DNA of 39,439 nt, from NCBI GenBank assembly GCA_029218425.1, contig JAQXRH010000001.1, forward strand, positions 1-39,439. Reading direction: 5' to 3'. Positions 23,403 through 33,214 of the stretch are shown piece by piece. The notes under the pieces were generated by a model. The model made no database searches and was not told the DNA's origin. It saw only the letters and a list, made by a program, of their open reading frames with translations. The stretch's first letter is position 1. Each line of letters starts with the position of its first letter. The stretch is from Bacteroidales bacterium. Its GTDB lineage: Bacteria; Bacteroidota; Bacteroidia; Bacteroidales; Muribaculaceae. The translations under genes and the position numbers were made by a program.

Positions 23403-25796
23403 ATGAGAAAATTTTTACTAAGTTTCTCTGCATTAGCACTTTTCTTCACTGCTAATGCAGCCGTTGGCGATACATTTGCCATCGACGACATCACCTACAA
23501 GGTGATTGCTGACAACCAAGTCGAAATCAGCAAAGTGAAATCAAGTCTGACATCCGTGTCACTTTCAGAGACCGTATCCGACGGCACCAACACCTACGAC
23601 GTTGTCGGCATCGGAGCGAGTGCTTTCAACTACAGCAAGGTGACCACCATAAAACTCCCTTCCTCAGTAAAATACATCGGATACTACGCTTTCGCCAGCA
23701 GTTCACTCTCATCAATCGACCTTCCTGCCGGCCTCGACTCTATCGCCGACTATGGTTTCTACAGCTGTAAGAGCCTGGCTTCCATCACACTTCCCGAAGG
23801 CCTCCGCGAAATGGGCCCGACTAACGGCAGCGTATTCGGCACTTGCGGAGCCCTCTCCGAAATCAACATTCCGAGTTCGCTAACCTACATCTGCAAGTCG
23901 GCTTTCTACAAGTGTACCTCGCTTAAGTCGATCGTCATCCCCGAGAGCGTTACCGACATACGCCGCGTAGCGTTCCACTCTTGCTCCAAACTGGAGTCGG
24001 TGACCCTCCCCAACTCGCTCCTCCAGATTGGCGACGGCGCTTTCGGCGAATGTAAAGCCCTCAGCACCATCAACGGCGACTTCAACAACGTCACTTCGAT
24101 CGGCGAAGAAGCCTTCTTCAACTGCCCGATAACGGCGTTCCGCATCCCCGACGCCCTCGAGACGATCGGCGCGCGCGCTTTCGCCGGGTCGAGCATCGCA
24201 CAGTTCACCATCGGCGACAACGCCAACTTCGTCATTGACAACGAAGCCCTTTACACCGCCAACAAATCGCTCCTCATAGCTTTCCCGCCCAAGAGCGCCA
24301 CTACCGACTTCACCGTGGCCAACGGTTGCACCGGTATCAACGGCGGCGCATTCCAGCTCTCCGGCATTAAGAATGTCACCCTCCCGGCTTCGGTCATCGC
24401 GCTCGACGACTTCGCTTTCTGCCAGTCGGCCCTCGAGTCTATTAACCTCACCGACAATGTGGTATACATAGGCCAACAGGCATTCGCCGCTACCAACATC
24501 ACCTCGATGGTGCTCCCGCAAGGACTCCGCATACTCCAAGATGCCGTATTCGCCGGCTGCCCTTCGCTGACAAGCGTGACCGTTAAATCCAACGTCACCG
24601 ACTTCGGTATCCGCCAATTCTACCAGTGCACCGCCCTCCGCGAAGTACACTTCAAGGGAGCCAACGTGCCCACTATCGGTTACTGGGAATACACCTCCGA
24701 AGCGCCGTTCTACGGAGTGCCCGACAAGCAAGTCACCCTCTACTGCCCCAAAGGCCTCGCCGACGCATATAAATCGGAATTTGCCTGCGACGCTATCGGC
24801 GCATACGTAGACTCCGAACCGGCCATCTTCGTACCCACAGCCATCACACCAGCCAACAATAGCGAAGTCGAAACGCTCGACCGCATCTCGTTCGTTTTCC
24901 CCTCCGACGCAACTGTAGTCAACTACAACCCCGACATTCGCGTCATCTGCGGTAAGGCTATAGCCGGCGTGCCCATGGGCGACGAAATCTCTGTTGGCAT
25001 GTGGAGCGTACTCACCTCTTCCGATAAGAAGGCTCCCTACATCGTACCCCTCGACGAATACGGCGAAGGCGGCGAACCAATCAACATGGAAACAGGCAAG
25101 GAATACTACGTCACCATCCCGGCCGGTGTGTTCAAGGATGCTGAAGGTGCCCTCAACGAGGAAATCACTCTCCACTACATCGGCACTTGGGTAGAACCCA
25201 TTTTCATGCCCGTAGCCGTTGAGCCTGCCGACGGTTCCAACATCAGCAAAATCGACAACGTATACCTCACCTTCGAGTCAAAAGTATACAAAGCATGGAA
25301 CGCCGAATCCAAAATCAAAGTCATCAAGGGCGAACTCGTCGACGGTGTCCCTGTGGGCGAAGAGACTATGGGATATGCCGACCTGTGGGTCATCAACCTC
25401 GACGGCAACAAGGCCCAGATATTCCCCGGTGACTACGACACTTTCTTGACGCCTATCGCATTGGAATACGGCAAAGACTACTTCTTTGTTGTCGGCAACG
25501 GCGCATTCCGCGATGTTGACAATGTCTACAACAAGGATATCATCGTTCGCTACTCCAACCTCTCCGGCGCTTCGCTCATCGAGGATGTCAAATCCTACGT
25601 CATCAAAGCCGGCGACGCCATCAAGGTATTCGCAGCCGACAATTCCGACATCAACATCTACAACGCTGCGGGTGTCCTCGTCAAAGCTGCCGCCAATGTT
25701 GATGGCGAAGTATTCTTCGACGGCCTTGCCAACGGTCTTTACATCGTAACCATCACCACCGGCAACACTACCTCTACCGTCAAAGTCCTCTTGTAA
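23403..25796 (+). CDS. BspA-type leucine-rich repeat surface protein
   Basis: A 797-residue exported protein, probably displayed on the cell surface and binding a host or microbial ligand. Residues 1-19 are a signal peptide (MRKFLLSFSALALFFTANA). About 60-460 are BspA/LRR_5 repeats of roughly 23 residues with the pattern SIGxxAFxxCxxLxSIxLPxxL. Two SbsA/Ig-like domains follow, starting near 478 (PTAITPANNSEVETLDRISF) and 601 (PVAVEPADGSNISKIDNVYL). Residues 722-797 are a C-terminal sorting-like domain ending NGLYIVTITTGN. The gene is monocistronic, with its own promoter and a strong terminator. The ligand is unknown. Confidence 0.88.
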   Translation: MRKFLLSFSALALFFTANAAVGDTFAIDDITYKVIADNQVEISKVKSSLTSVSLSETVSDGTNTYDVVGIGASAFNYSKVTTIKLPSSVKYIGYYAFASSSLSSIDLPAGLDSIADYGFYSCKSLASITLPEGLREMGPTNGSVFGTCGALSEINIPSSLTYICKSAFYKCTSLKSIVIPESVTDIRRVAFHSCSKLESVTLPNSLLQIGDGAFGECKALSTINGDFNNVTSIGEEAFFNCPITAFRIPDALETIGARAFAGSSIAQFTIGDNANFVIDNEALYTANKSLLIAFPPKSATTDFTVANGCTGINGGAFQLSGIKNVTLPASVIALDDFAFCQSALESINLTDNVVYIGQQAFAATNITSMVLPQGLRILQDAVFAGCPSLTSVTVKSNVTDFGIRQFYQCTALREVHFKGANVPTIGYWEYTSEAPFYGVPDKQVTLYCPKGLADAYKSEFACDAIGAYVDSEPAIFVPTAITPANNSEVETLDRISFVFPSDATVVNYNPDIRVICGKAIAGVPMGDEISVGMWSVLTSSDKKAPYIVPLDEYGEGGEPINMETGKEYYVTIPAGVFKDAEGALNEEITLHYIGTWVEPIFMPVAVEPADGSNISKIDNVYLTFESKVYKAWNAESKIKVIKGELVDGVPVGEETMGYADLWVINLDGNKAQIFPGDYDTFLTPIALEYGKDYFFVVGNGAFRDVDNVYNKDIIVRYSNLSGASLIEDVKSYVIKAGDAIKVFAADNSDINIYNAAGVLVKAAANVDGEVFFDGLANGLYIVTITTGNTTSTVKVLL

Positions 25797-25840
25797 CTCC
25801 ACTTTGATACCATAACTATCAAAGTCACATCCCATTAACT

Positions 25841-25884
25841 AAATGCGGAGTGTCAAAATCCAAAAGATTTGACACTCCGCATTT
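25841..25884. terminator. Strong bidirectional terminator
   Basis: A 17-bp perfect outer stem (25841-25857 with 25868-25884) containing GCGGAGTGTC, between the convergent LRR and orphan genes, with TTTGGTTTT after it on the plus strand. Confidence 0.9.
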
Positions 25885-25919
25885 GGTTTTATTCATTATC
25901 GGCAGCCGTGGGGGTGGCG

Positions 25920-28529
25920 TCATCGCTGGCCACGCCGCACTATATCCATCACTATTGCGCGCACCTGGCTCCCTCTGGTCATTTCCCCCGACACCGACAC
26001 TTCCACCACGGCATCGCGCATCCACGCCATCCCCACGTCGATGGGAGCATTCACCTCGCCGCGCACCGCCACTGCTATCTCGCGACCGGCATCGCTCGCC
26101 GCTATCGTCCGCGACGCCACCCTTACAACGCCGTTCATGTTAGCCGACCGCAATTCCACCCCCAGTCGCGACAACCGGCTATCGCCACGGTACCACCCCG
26201 TCGCCGGCATGTCGCACCGCAAACGGTAGCCCACCTCGGCCATCGCCATCTCGCCAAGCGAGGTGTCCCTCACCCCGAGGTCGCTCGATATCAGCAACCC
26301 GCGGCCGGTATCGCTCATCGCCGTTACGCTCAACCCGGCCACGCTACGCCGTGCGCCGCCAAGCTGCTCCATCACCACCGCATTGCCCGCCTCATCGGCC
26401 AACCACAACTCCTTGTGCACCCTGTCCCAACCTATCGCCATCGCGCCCACTCCCGGCTCTATCGTCGCCACATTTCCGCGGCTCAGCCCTATCAAATCGC
26501 CCGACGCCAACGCCACCACGGGATACTTGTCGTCGTCGGTCTCCGCCACGGCCTTTCTCCCTGCCACTCCGCGGCGGTCCACCCTGTCGCATCGCAACGC
26601 CGTTTCCGCGCCCCCCACGTTGAGCACATACACCCCGTCATCGCTCATCGCATACACGCGCTGGCGGTCAAACTCCCACGTGCTTCCGCGGCGGTCAACG
26701 GCTATCGTCGCCACCACCCGGCCTCGTCCGGCTGTCGCCGCGGCGATGCCTTCCACGGGGCTCGCCACTCGCGCCACAAGCAATAGCGACGCATGTTCCT
26801 CGGCCTCGGCTTCATCGTCGACGTATTCAAATGCCTCGTCGACGGCCTCGAGCTCTATATCGGCGCAATCGGCGTCGACGTAATAGGCCGCCGTCATGCT
26901 CTCATTGGCCGTCAACGCGTACTCCCCCTTGTACACCACGCCCGAACGCTCCACCACCACCGTCAGCTTCACCGCATCGGCCCGCGGACTGCTCAGCACG
27001 GGGGATAGCCGCAACGGCGCCTCTCCGCTGCCCCACGACGTCGCCACACGCTTCACACCGCTCGCCAACTCGGTCACCACCACGCTCCGCCAACCGAGGC
27101 CATCGCCGGTGGCTGTCGTCGCCTTCGTGAGCTCCTCCACGCGGTAACCGCAATAACCGCGCAAGGTCACTCCGCCCCACACCACCATGTCGCCTACACG
27201 GCAACCGCTCGCCGCCGTAAACCGGTTTGGCGCCATGCTCCGCGCCACTACGCCGTCGACCGGCTTCACCACCTGCGCCATCTGCGCCGCCACGCGCTTC
27301 TGCTCGCCATCCACTCCGCTGATGCCCGCTCGCGGCACCCTCACCTCCACATCTACCGCGGCATCGCCAAACGGGTTGTACACCACCGCCGCTTCGCGAA
27401 ACACCACATCGCCTTTGAGCACCATGGCGCGCATCTGCGACGCCATGTTCGCACGCGCCGCCACCATCGTCACCGACGCCCCCGGCAAAAAGCACCGCAA
27501 CTCCACACCGTTGGTGCCCGACTGCCGCAACACATTGGCTGCCACCGCTTTGCTATCCACCGGATGCAACGGCAACGAGGTCTCCACCACCAAGCGCGCA
27601 GCTCGGCGGGCGTCGGCGCTGGCACTCCCCACCTGCCGCAGACGCAGTTTATACACCTCCGCCGACACTCGCAATGCCCCGCGGCGGCGGTAGTCGGCAC
27701 TCAGGTTGCAACTCAGTTCCTCCATGCACTGCACCCCTGTCGGCGCCCCTACCAGCGTCACCGGCGACCGGTACAGCACCTCGCCGCCGACTCCTTCCAC
27801 TCGGTAACGCGTCAGCACGGGCTGCAGCTCCATCCCCCCTCTCACTGCCTTGTCCACCAAGTCGCAATAGCTACGCATCAGGTCCGCGCCAAGCCGGTCG
27901 GTGTCGGCATCGTTCAACGTCGTCGACCGCGTGTCGTAGCTCCCGCTCAACTCCCGCTCCTCAGCTTCGGCACTCAGCCGCATCACATCTACAGCCTCAA
28001 AACGCAGCACCGGGTACAGCGCCCTTTGCTTCACGCTCCACCTCCCGTCGGCGCCCCGCACCACGTCATACTTGTCGACGTCGGTCATCACCACTATCCG
28101 CCCGGCATCCACAGCCACCGCGCTCTCCACCTCGCCCGCGATGCCGCCCATGTCATAGCCTGCCACGTCGCTGTCGATATACTCCAGCCGCAGTCGGGCG
28201 CCGCTCTTGAATAGGCCTACACGCCCTTCCTCACCCTGCGTCCACGTCAATATGGGCAGCGACGCCAACCGCGCATGGCGTTTCGGTTTGCCCACCGCCT
28301 GCAGGTAACGCCCGCTCGCGTCGTGCCGCAGATTGCTGCACTCCACCACGCTCATCCCGGCAGGCATCGCCTCCCCCGGCATCGGCAACGCATCCACCAC
28401 CTTCTCCACGCGCTTCATCTCGGCCACCCTACGGCTCAGCACCCTATCCCATAGGTTCCCACCCGTTGCCATGCTACCGCCGACCTTATTCACACTCGCT
28501 CTTGCCACATTCTCTCTGTTCTGTTCCAT
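25920..28529 (-). CDS. Large orphan protein of unknown function
   Basis: An 869-residue protein I do not recognise. There is no signal peptide and no membrane segment. The N-terminus (about 1-50) is charged and helical, and the rest is predicted beta-rich with many short V/A-rich strands. Residues about 640-770 read like irregular beta-propeller blades (VYAMSDDGVYVLNVGG, KYPVVALASGDLIGLS, KELWLADEAGNAVVME, GLLISSDLGV). An acidic patch (EAFEYVDDEAEAEEH) lies near 590. It is monocistronic, divergent from metG, with a TAATTTTG promoter element about 34 nt upstream of the ATG. Repetitive beta architecture without export signals recalls phage tail or baseplate proteins, but no other phage gene is nearby. 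Long uninterrupted coding and a promoter argue that it is a real gene. Confidence 0.8.
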   Translation of the reverse strand: MEQNRENVARASVNKVGGSMATGGNLWDRVLSRRVAEMKRVEKVVDALPMPGEAMPAGMSVVECSNLRHDASGRYLQAVGKPKRHARLASLPILTWTQGEEGRVGLFKSGARLRLEYIDSDVAGYDMGGIAGEVESAVAVDAGRIVVMTDVDKYDVVRGADGRWSVKQRALYPVLRFEAVDVMRLSAEAEERELSGSYDTRSTTLNDADTDRLGADLMRSYCDLVDKAVRGGMELQPVLTRYRVEGVGGEVLYRSPVTLVGAPTGVQCMEELSCNLSADYRRRGALRVSAEVYKLRLRQVGSASADARRAARLVVETSLPLHPVDSKAVAANVLRQSGTNGVELRCFLPGASVTMVAARANMASQMRAMVLKGDVVFREAAVVYNPFGDAAVDVEVRVPRAGISGVDGEQKRVAAQMAQVVKPVDGVVARSMAPNRFTAASGCRVGDMVVWGGVTLRGYCGYRVEELTKATTATGDGLGWRSVVVTELASGVKRVATSWGSGEAPLRLSPVLSSPRADAVKLTVVVERSGVVYKGEYALTANESMTAAYYVDADCADIELEAVDEAFEYVDDEAEAEEHASLLLVARVASPVEGIAAATAGRGRVVATIAVDRRGSTWEFDRQRVYAMSDDGVYVLNVGGAETALRCDRVDRRGVAGRKAVAETDDDKYPVVALASGDLIGLSRGNVATIEPGVGAMAIGWDRVHKELWLADEAGNAVVMEQLGGARRSVAGLSVTAMSDTGRGLLISSDLGVRDTSLGEMAMAEVGYRLRCDMPATGWYRGDSRLSRLGVELRSANMNGVVRVASRTIAASDAGREIAVAVRGEVNAPIDVGMAWMRDAVVEVSVSGEMTRGSQVRAIVMDIVRRGQR

Positions 28530-28562
28530 ATCTCTAATTTGCTATTATTAAGTTATTTACCG

Positions 28563-28570
28563 CAAAATTA
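28563..28570 (-). promoter_or_regulatory. Promoter -7 element of the 869-residue orphan
   Basis: Minus-strand TAATTTTG, matching TAnnTTTG; the -33 box is not clear. Confidence 0.5.
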
Positions 28571-28731
28571 CCCCGCCTCGTCGCACAAAATGCGCCAAAA
28601 TCATACACTCCGCCGCCTATTTCGCCATCGCCGCCGCTCCGACATCCATGCCCCGACATCGCCGCCATCCAAGTTTTCGCTCTGCCACACTATTTTTTAC
28701 CCCTACCGGCTTATAATTCGTGATTTTTATA

Positions 28732-28739
28732 TACCTTTG
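28732..28739 (+). promoter_or_regulatory. Promoter -7 element of metG
   Basis: TACCTTTG, 27 nt before the metG ATG; the -33 region is AT-rich without a clear TTG. Confidence 0.55.
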
Positions 28740-28766
28740 TATTCCTAAATATTTTATATCCTGATT

Positions 28767-30806
28767 ATGAAAGAATTCAAACGCACCCTCATCACCACCG
28801 CACTCCCCTACGCCAACGGTCCCGTGCACATCGGGCACCTCGCCGGCGTCTACGTTCCCGCCGACATCTACGCCCGCTACCTCAGGCTACAAGGCCGCGA
28901 AGTACTGATGATAGGCGGCAGCGACGAGCACGGTGTGCCCATCACCATAAAGGCCAAGGCCGAAGGTGTCACGCCTCAGGATATCGTCGACCGTTACCAC
29001 AACATCATCAAGGAATCATTTGCCGAGCTCGGCATCTCTTTCGATATCTACTCACGTACCACTTCCGACATCCACGCCCGCACGGCCTCGGAATTTTTCC
29101 GCCGCCTCTACGACAACGGCCAGTTCGTGGAAAAGACCTCCATGCAGCTCTTCGACGAGAAAGCCAACCAATTTCTCGCCGACCGCTACGTCACCGGCGA
29201 ATGTCCCCACTGCCACGCCGAAGGCGCCTACGGCGACCAATGCGAGAAATGCGGCACGTCGCTCAACGCTACCGACCTCATCAACCCGCGCAGCGCTATC
29301 ACCGGCAACACCCCGGTGCTACGCGAAACCAAGCACTGGTACCTGCCGCTCGACCGCTGGCAGAAGGCCCTCGAAGAGTGGATACTCGAAGGACATAAGG
29401 AGTGGAAACCCAACGTCTACGGCCAATGCAAATCGTGGCTCGACCTCGGCCTGCAACCGCGTGCCGTAAGCCGCGACCTCGACTGGGGTGTGCCGGTGCC
29501 CGTCGAAGGCGCCGACGGCAAGGTGCTCTACGTGTGGTTCGACGCCCCTATCGGCTACATCTCCAACACCATAGAACTGCTCCCCGACTCTTGGGAGAAA
29601 TGGTGGAAGGACTCCGACACACGCATCATCAACTTCATAGGCAAGGACAACATCGTGTTCCACTGCATCGTGTTCCCCGCAATGCTAATGGCCTACGGCG
29701 ACAACTTCCAGCTCCCCGACAATGTCCCCGCCAACGAGTTCCTCAACCTCGAAGGCGACAAGATTTCCACCTCGCGCAACTGGGCCATCTGGCTCCACGA
29801 ATACCTCCGCGACTTCCCCGGCAAGCAGGACGTGCTCCGCTATGTCCTCACTGCCAACGCCCCCGAATCGCAGGACAACGACTTCACCTGGCGCAACTTC
29901 CAGGCTCGCAACAACTCGGAGCTCGTTGCCATCCTCGGCAACTTCGTCAACCGCGCCATGGTGCTCACTTTCAAGTATTTCAACGGCATCGTCCCACAGG
30001 CCGGCGCGCTCGACGACGTCGACAACGCCGCCCTCGCCGAACTGCGTCAATCGGTCGAGAAGCTCTCCGAAGCCCTCGACACGTTCCACTTCCGCGAAGC
30101 CCTCAAGGAGGCTATGAACATCGCTCGCATCGGCAACCGCTACCTCCAGGAAACCGAACCGTGGAAGGTGGCCAAGACCGACCCCGAACGCGTCAAGACC
30201 ATCCTCAACATCGCCATAGCCATCTGCGCCAACATCGCCATAGCCTTCGAGCCGTTCCTGCCTTTCATGAGCGAAAAGCTCCGCAATATGCTCGCGCTCG
30301 GCAACCTCTCTTGGCACGACCTCGGCAAGGCCGACATCGTAGCCCCCGGCACCCAGCTCAACGAGCCGCAACTCCTCTTCGAAAAAATCGAAGACGACGC
30401 CATCCAAGCCCAGCTCGACCGCCTCGCAGCCATCAAGGAGCAAAACCGCCTCAAAGCTTGGCAACCCGAGCCACAGGCCGCTCCCGTAGACTTCGATACG
30501 TTCCTCAAACTCGACATACGCGTGGGCAAAGTGCTTGAATGCCAGGCCGTTCCCAAAGCCGACAAACTGCTCCGCTTCCTCATCGACGACGGCATGGGCA
30601 CCCGCACCATCGTCTCTGGCATCGCCAAATACTACAAGCCCGAGGACCTCGTGGGCAAACAGGTGTGCTTCATAGCCAACTTCCCCCCGCGCAAGCTCAA
30701 AGGCGTAGAATCGCAAGGCATGATCCTCTCCGCCGAGAACCCCGACGGCTCCTTGACTGTTATATCTCCAGCCGACACTCTCACCCCAGGCTCCAAAATA
30801 TGCTAA
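28767..30806 (+). CDS. metG: Methionyl-tRNA synthetase with C-terminal dimerisation domain
   Basis: Charges elongator and initiator tRNA-Met. The 679 residues start [17 protein letters not shown], with the class I HIGH motif (HIGHLAG). The zinc knuckle region [20 protein letters not shown] gives the four-cysteine set. The KMSKS-equivalent is [10 protein letters not shown] near residue 335, a form used by many MetRS of this type. Then comes an anticodon-binding helical domain, and from about 570 a Trbp111-like OB domain ([20 protein letters not shown], ending MILSAEN), which dimerises the enzyme. Transcription is divergent from the orphan gene. Repeats rather than a clear terminator follow the stop codon. 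Confidence 0.97.
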   Translation: MKEFKRTLITTALPYANGPVHIGHLAGVYVPADIYARYLRLQGREVLMIGGSDEHGVPITIKAKAEGVTPQDIVDRYHNIIKESFAELGISFDIYSRTTSDIHARTASEFFRRLYDNGQFVEKTSMQLFDEKANQFLADRYVTGECPHCHAEGAYGDQCEKCGTSLNATDLINPRSAITGNTPVLRETKHWYLPLDRWQKALEEWILEGHKEWKPNVYGQCKSWLDLGLQPRAVSRDLDWGVPVPVEGADGKVLYVWFDAPIGYISNTIELLPDSWEKWWKDSDTRIINFIGKDNIVFHCIVFPAMLMAYGDNFQLPDNVPANEFLNLEGDKISTSRNWAIWLHEYLRDFPGKQDVLRYVLTANAPESQDNDFTWRNFQARNNSELVAILGNFVNRAMVLTFKYFNGIVPQAGALDDVDNAALAELRQSVEKLSEALDTFHFREALKEAMNIARIGNRYLQETEPWKVAKTDPERVKTILNIAIAICANIAIAFEPFLPFMSEKLRNMLALGNLSWHDLGKADIVAPGTQLNEPQLLFEKIEDDAIQAQLDRLAAIKEQNRLKAWQPEPQAAPVDFDTFLKLDIRVGKVLECQAVPKADKLLRFLIDDGMGTRTIVSGIAKYYKPEDLVGKQVCFIANFPPRKLKGVESQGMILSAENPDGSLTVISPADTLTPGSKIC

Positions 30807-30846
30807 TTGCCACACCTCGGCAATTACCATTGTATCCTCTGGTCGA

Positions 30847-30882
30847 GATGATATCGTCAAAAATGGTCGAGATGATATCATC
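30847..30882. repeat. Palindromic GATGATATC boxes
   Basis: GATGATATCGTC (30847-30858) and the perfect palindrome GATGATATCATC (30871-30882), each preceded by GGTCGA, 24 bp apart. This could be an operator pair or a remnant of a duplicated hairpin. Confidence 0.6.
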
Positions 30883-30951
30883 TGAAAAAGAAAGTGGGCA
30901 TAAGTCATTACTCGACAGTCGCCCTACCTCGGATAACGTCCACAGTACTAT

Positions 30952-31116
30952 CCCCGGCGAGCGACTTTCTGACTTCCTCGGACAGCGCCTTTTCGACCGG
31001 ACGGCGTCCGAAAGGACGGGAAGCGAGCCCCGGCGAGCGGCTTTCTGACTTCCCCGGACAGCGTCTTTTAGACCGGATGGCGTCCGAAAGGACGGGAAGC
31101 GAGCCCCGGCGAGCGA
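30952..31116 (+). repeat. 76-bp tandem repeat between metG and ansA
   Basis: Units start at 30952 and 31028, with a 13-bp partial unit at 31104; the period is exactly 76 bp. Each unit begins CCCCGGCGAGCG and contains a CGGAC-GGC-GTCCG hairpin (CGGATGGCGTCCG in the second), then GAAAGGACGGGAAGCGAG. No coding sequence is apparent. Confidence 0.92.
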
Positions 31117-31125
31117 TATGAGTAA

Positions 31126-31192
31126 CCGGGGGTTGAAGCGATAGCGAAACCCCCGGACAGTAACAACCCTCTCCCCTGCGTCTGAAAGACGC
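31126..31192 (+). repeat. Two hairpins upstream of ansA
   Basis: CCGGGGGTT (31126-31134) pairs perfectly with AACCCCCGG (31148-31156) around a 13-nt loop. GCGTCT-GAA-AGACGC lies at 31178-31192, 36 nt before the ansA ATG, where it could affect translation. Confidence 0.7.
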
Positions 31193-31227
31193 GAACTGGT
31201 ATAAAATCAACATCTAACTTAACCATT

Positions 31228-32265
31228 ATGACCAAGCCACGCATTTTAATACTCTACACCGGAGGCACCATCGGTATGATTGAAGACGCCGCCACAAAAT
31301 CCCTGCGGCCTTTCGACTTCAATCACCTCATCGACAATGTCCCCAAAATTAAAATGCTCGACTACTCCATAGAGCATATCCAATTCGACCCGCCCATCGA
31401 TTCCTCCGACATGAAGCCCTCCAACTGGGCCGACATCGCCTCGCAGATCGAAAAGCACTACAACGAATTCGACGGCTTCGTGGTGCTCCACGGCACCGAC
31501 ACCATGGCCTACACCGCCTCGGCCCTCTCTTTCATGCTCCGCAACCTCAACAAACCGGTCATCATCACCGGTTCGCAGCTCCCCATCGGCGAAGTGCGCA
31601 CCGACGGCGAGGAAAACCTCATCACGGCCCTGCAAATCGCCGCCGCCATCGACCCCGTCGACAACGGTCCCATGGTGCGCGAAGTGGCCATCCTCTTCGA
31701 AAACTACCTGTGGCGCGGCAACCGTGCCACCAAGAAGAGCGCCGACAATTTCAACGCGTTCAAATCCTACAACTACCCGCCCCTGGCCCAGATAGGCCTC
31801 GGCATCAACTACAACCACGACGTGCTCCACCGCGCCACCGACCAGCAACCACTGCAGGTCCACACCGCCATGGACACCTCCGTGATGTTCATCGACCTCT
31901 TCCCCGGCATCTCCGACACCTCGCTGCGCCACCAGCTCGCCACTCCCGGCATCAAAGCTATCGTGCTCCGCACCTTCGGCGCCGGAAACGCACCCACCAC
32001 CCAATGGTTCTACGACGCTATCCGGGCCGCCGTCGACAGCGGTAAAATCATCGTCAACGTAACCCAGTGCATCGCTGGCGGCGTCCACGTAAAACGCTAT
32101 TACTCAGGCAACCGGCTCCTCGCTGCCGGCGCCATCTCCGGCTACGACATCACCTCCGAAGCCGCCATCACCAAACTGATGCACCTCCTCGCCAAATCCT
32201 ACGACCCCAAAGTCGTAGCCCACGAAATGATAACACCCCTCGCCGGCGAAATAACACCCCAGTGA
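31228..32265 (+). CDS. ansA: Type I (cytoplasmic) L-asparaginase
   Basis: Hydrolyses asparagine to aspartate and ammonia. The 345 residues carry both asparaginase signatures: ILILYTGGTIGMIED at the N-terminus, with the nucleophilic Thr, and FVVLHGTDTMAYTASALSFM near residue 90. GSQLPIGEVRTDGEENL then leads into the second half, which ends with QCIAGGVHVKRYY. No signal peptide is present, supporting the cytoplasmic type I enzyme. It follows metG at a 421-nt repeat-filled distance, so separate transcription is likely. The biosynthetic counterpart asnA is 8.5 kb upstream. Confidence 0.95.
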   Translation: MTKPRILILYTGGTIGMIEDAATKSLRPFDFNHLIDNVPKIKMLDYSIEHIQFDPPIDSSDMKPSNWADIASQIEKHYNEFDGFVVLHGTDTMAYTASALSFMLRNLNKPVIITGSQLPIGEVRTDGEENLITALQIAAAIDPVDNGPMVREVAILFENYLWRGNRATKKSADNFNAFKSYNYPPLAQIGLGINYNHDVLHRATDQQPLQVHTAMDTSVMFIDLFPGISDTSLRHQLATPGIKAIVLRTFGAGNAPTTQWFYDAIRAAVDSGKIIVNVTQCIAGGVHVKRYYSGNRLLAAGAISGYDITSEAAITKLMHLLAKSYDPKVVAHEMITPLAGEITPQ

Positions 32266-32310
32266 ACCGGGAACCTGGAGTCTGGAACCGGAAACCGGGG
32301 ACCTGTAACC

Positions 32311-32341
32311 CATAACCTCATAACCTCATAACCTCATAACC
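32311..32341 (+). repeat. 8-bp microsatellite upstream of the DUF308-like gene
   Basis: Four near-perfect copies of CATAACCT, ending 29 nt before the ATG at 32371. It is preceded by GGAACCGG-type low-complexity sequence. A length change would alter the promoter or leader spacing. Confidence 0.75.
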
Positions 32342-32370
32342 CCAAAACCCTCTAAATTCTCTCCTGCCCT

Positions 32371-33012
32371 ATGAAAAAAAGCGGATTTACCCTCATCAAC
32401 CTCATCATCTTAGGCATCGGCATCCTCTTCATAGCCGCCTGCCGCCGTGACGACTTCATCCACTCCCTCGTGTTCTTCACCGGCATCGGTTTCATCATCC
32501 CCGGTGTGGTCAACGTCTTCTCCCTCATACGCGCCAGCAGGAAGACCAACGAAGACGCCACCGACCGTCCCCGCCCAAGCACATGGTCGCGCTTCACCAA
32601 CTGGACCGTATCGACTGCCGCCGTGGTACTCGGTGCCATGATGTGCTTCACCCCCGAGACTTTCCGCACACCGCTCATCTACATCTTCGCCCTCAGCATC
32701 TTCTTCGGCGGACTCTACCACACCTACATGATGCTGCGCGGACTGCGCCCGGCCAAAGTCGAAGCATGGACCTACGCCTTCCCCGCCGCCATCATCATAA
32801 TAGCCTGCATCCTCTTCTTCCTCAAGTCATTGCGTACCCCCGACAACCAATCCACCGTCATCCTCCTCACCGGCATCTCCATGATACTGTTCGCCACGGC
32901 CTCCTTCTTCGAAAGCCTCGCCATAAGAGCCTACAACCGCTACCTCGCCTCACAACCCACCATCCCCACCACCGACACCAACACCACCGACACCGCCCAA
33001 CTCCCCGAATAA
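32371..33012 (+). CDS. Small multi-pass membrane protein, DUF308/HdeD-like
   Basis: A 213-residue protein with six predicted membrane helices arranged as three hairpins: LINLIILGIGILFIAACRR, then DDFIHSLVFFTGIGFIIPGV, TVSTAAVVLGAMMCF, PLIYIFALSIFFGGLYHTYM, AFPAAIIIIACILFFLKSL and STVILLTGISMILFATASFF. This pattern fits the DUF308 family, whose function is mostly unknown (acid stress for HdeD). The C-terminus is a Thr/Pro-rich soluble tail. It lies 105 nt after ansA and may share its transcript. Confidence 0.75.
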   Translation: MKKSGFTLINLIILGIGILFIAACRRDDFIHSLVFFTGIGFIIPGVVNVFSLIRASRKTNEDATDRPRPSTWSRFTNWTVSTAAVVLGAMMCFTPETFRTPLIYIFALSIFFGGLYHTYMMLRGLRPAKVEAWTYAFPAAIIIIACILFFLKSLRTPDNQSTVILLTGISMILFATASFFESLAIRAYNRYLASQPTIPTTDTNTTDTAQLPE

Positions 33013-33041
33013 TCCACCCCTCATCCACGCCGGCAGCGGGG

Positions 33042-33127
33042 GGCGTCCGTATGGACGCCGATTATTAGTAGCCCCGTACGCCGAGGGAGCGCAGCGACTG
33101 GTGTGCGGGGGGGAGCCGATTTACACC
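33042..33127 (+). repeat. Element E copy C, right hairpin lost
   Basis: Left hairpin GGCGTCC-GTAT-GGACGCC (33042-33059), GATTATTAGTAG, central stem CCCCGTACGCC (33072-33082) with GGTGTGCGGGG (33100-33110), short loop. GATTTACACC follows almost directly, so the right hairpin is deleted. A CATGTC-GGA-GACAT hairpin lies at 33185-33199, as after copy B. Confidence 0.9.
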
Positions 33128-33214
33128 ACCCCGCAGAGCTGGCGGCTACACATATATTTCTGAGATGATTTTACGGCATGCACCCATGTCGGAGACATAG
33201 TATTGTGGTTAACA

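Noticed and set aside
23880-25175. 431-codon minus-strand frame across the LRR protein
   Set aside because: Antisense to regular LRR repeats; no domain recognisable.
25920-28529. Prophage remnant
   Set aside because: Only the single large protein has a phage-like texture; no integrase, terminase, capsid or attachment site is seen around it.
29685-30908. 407-codon minus-strand frame across metG
   Set aside because: Antisense to a complete MetRS.
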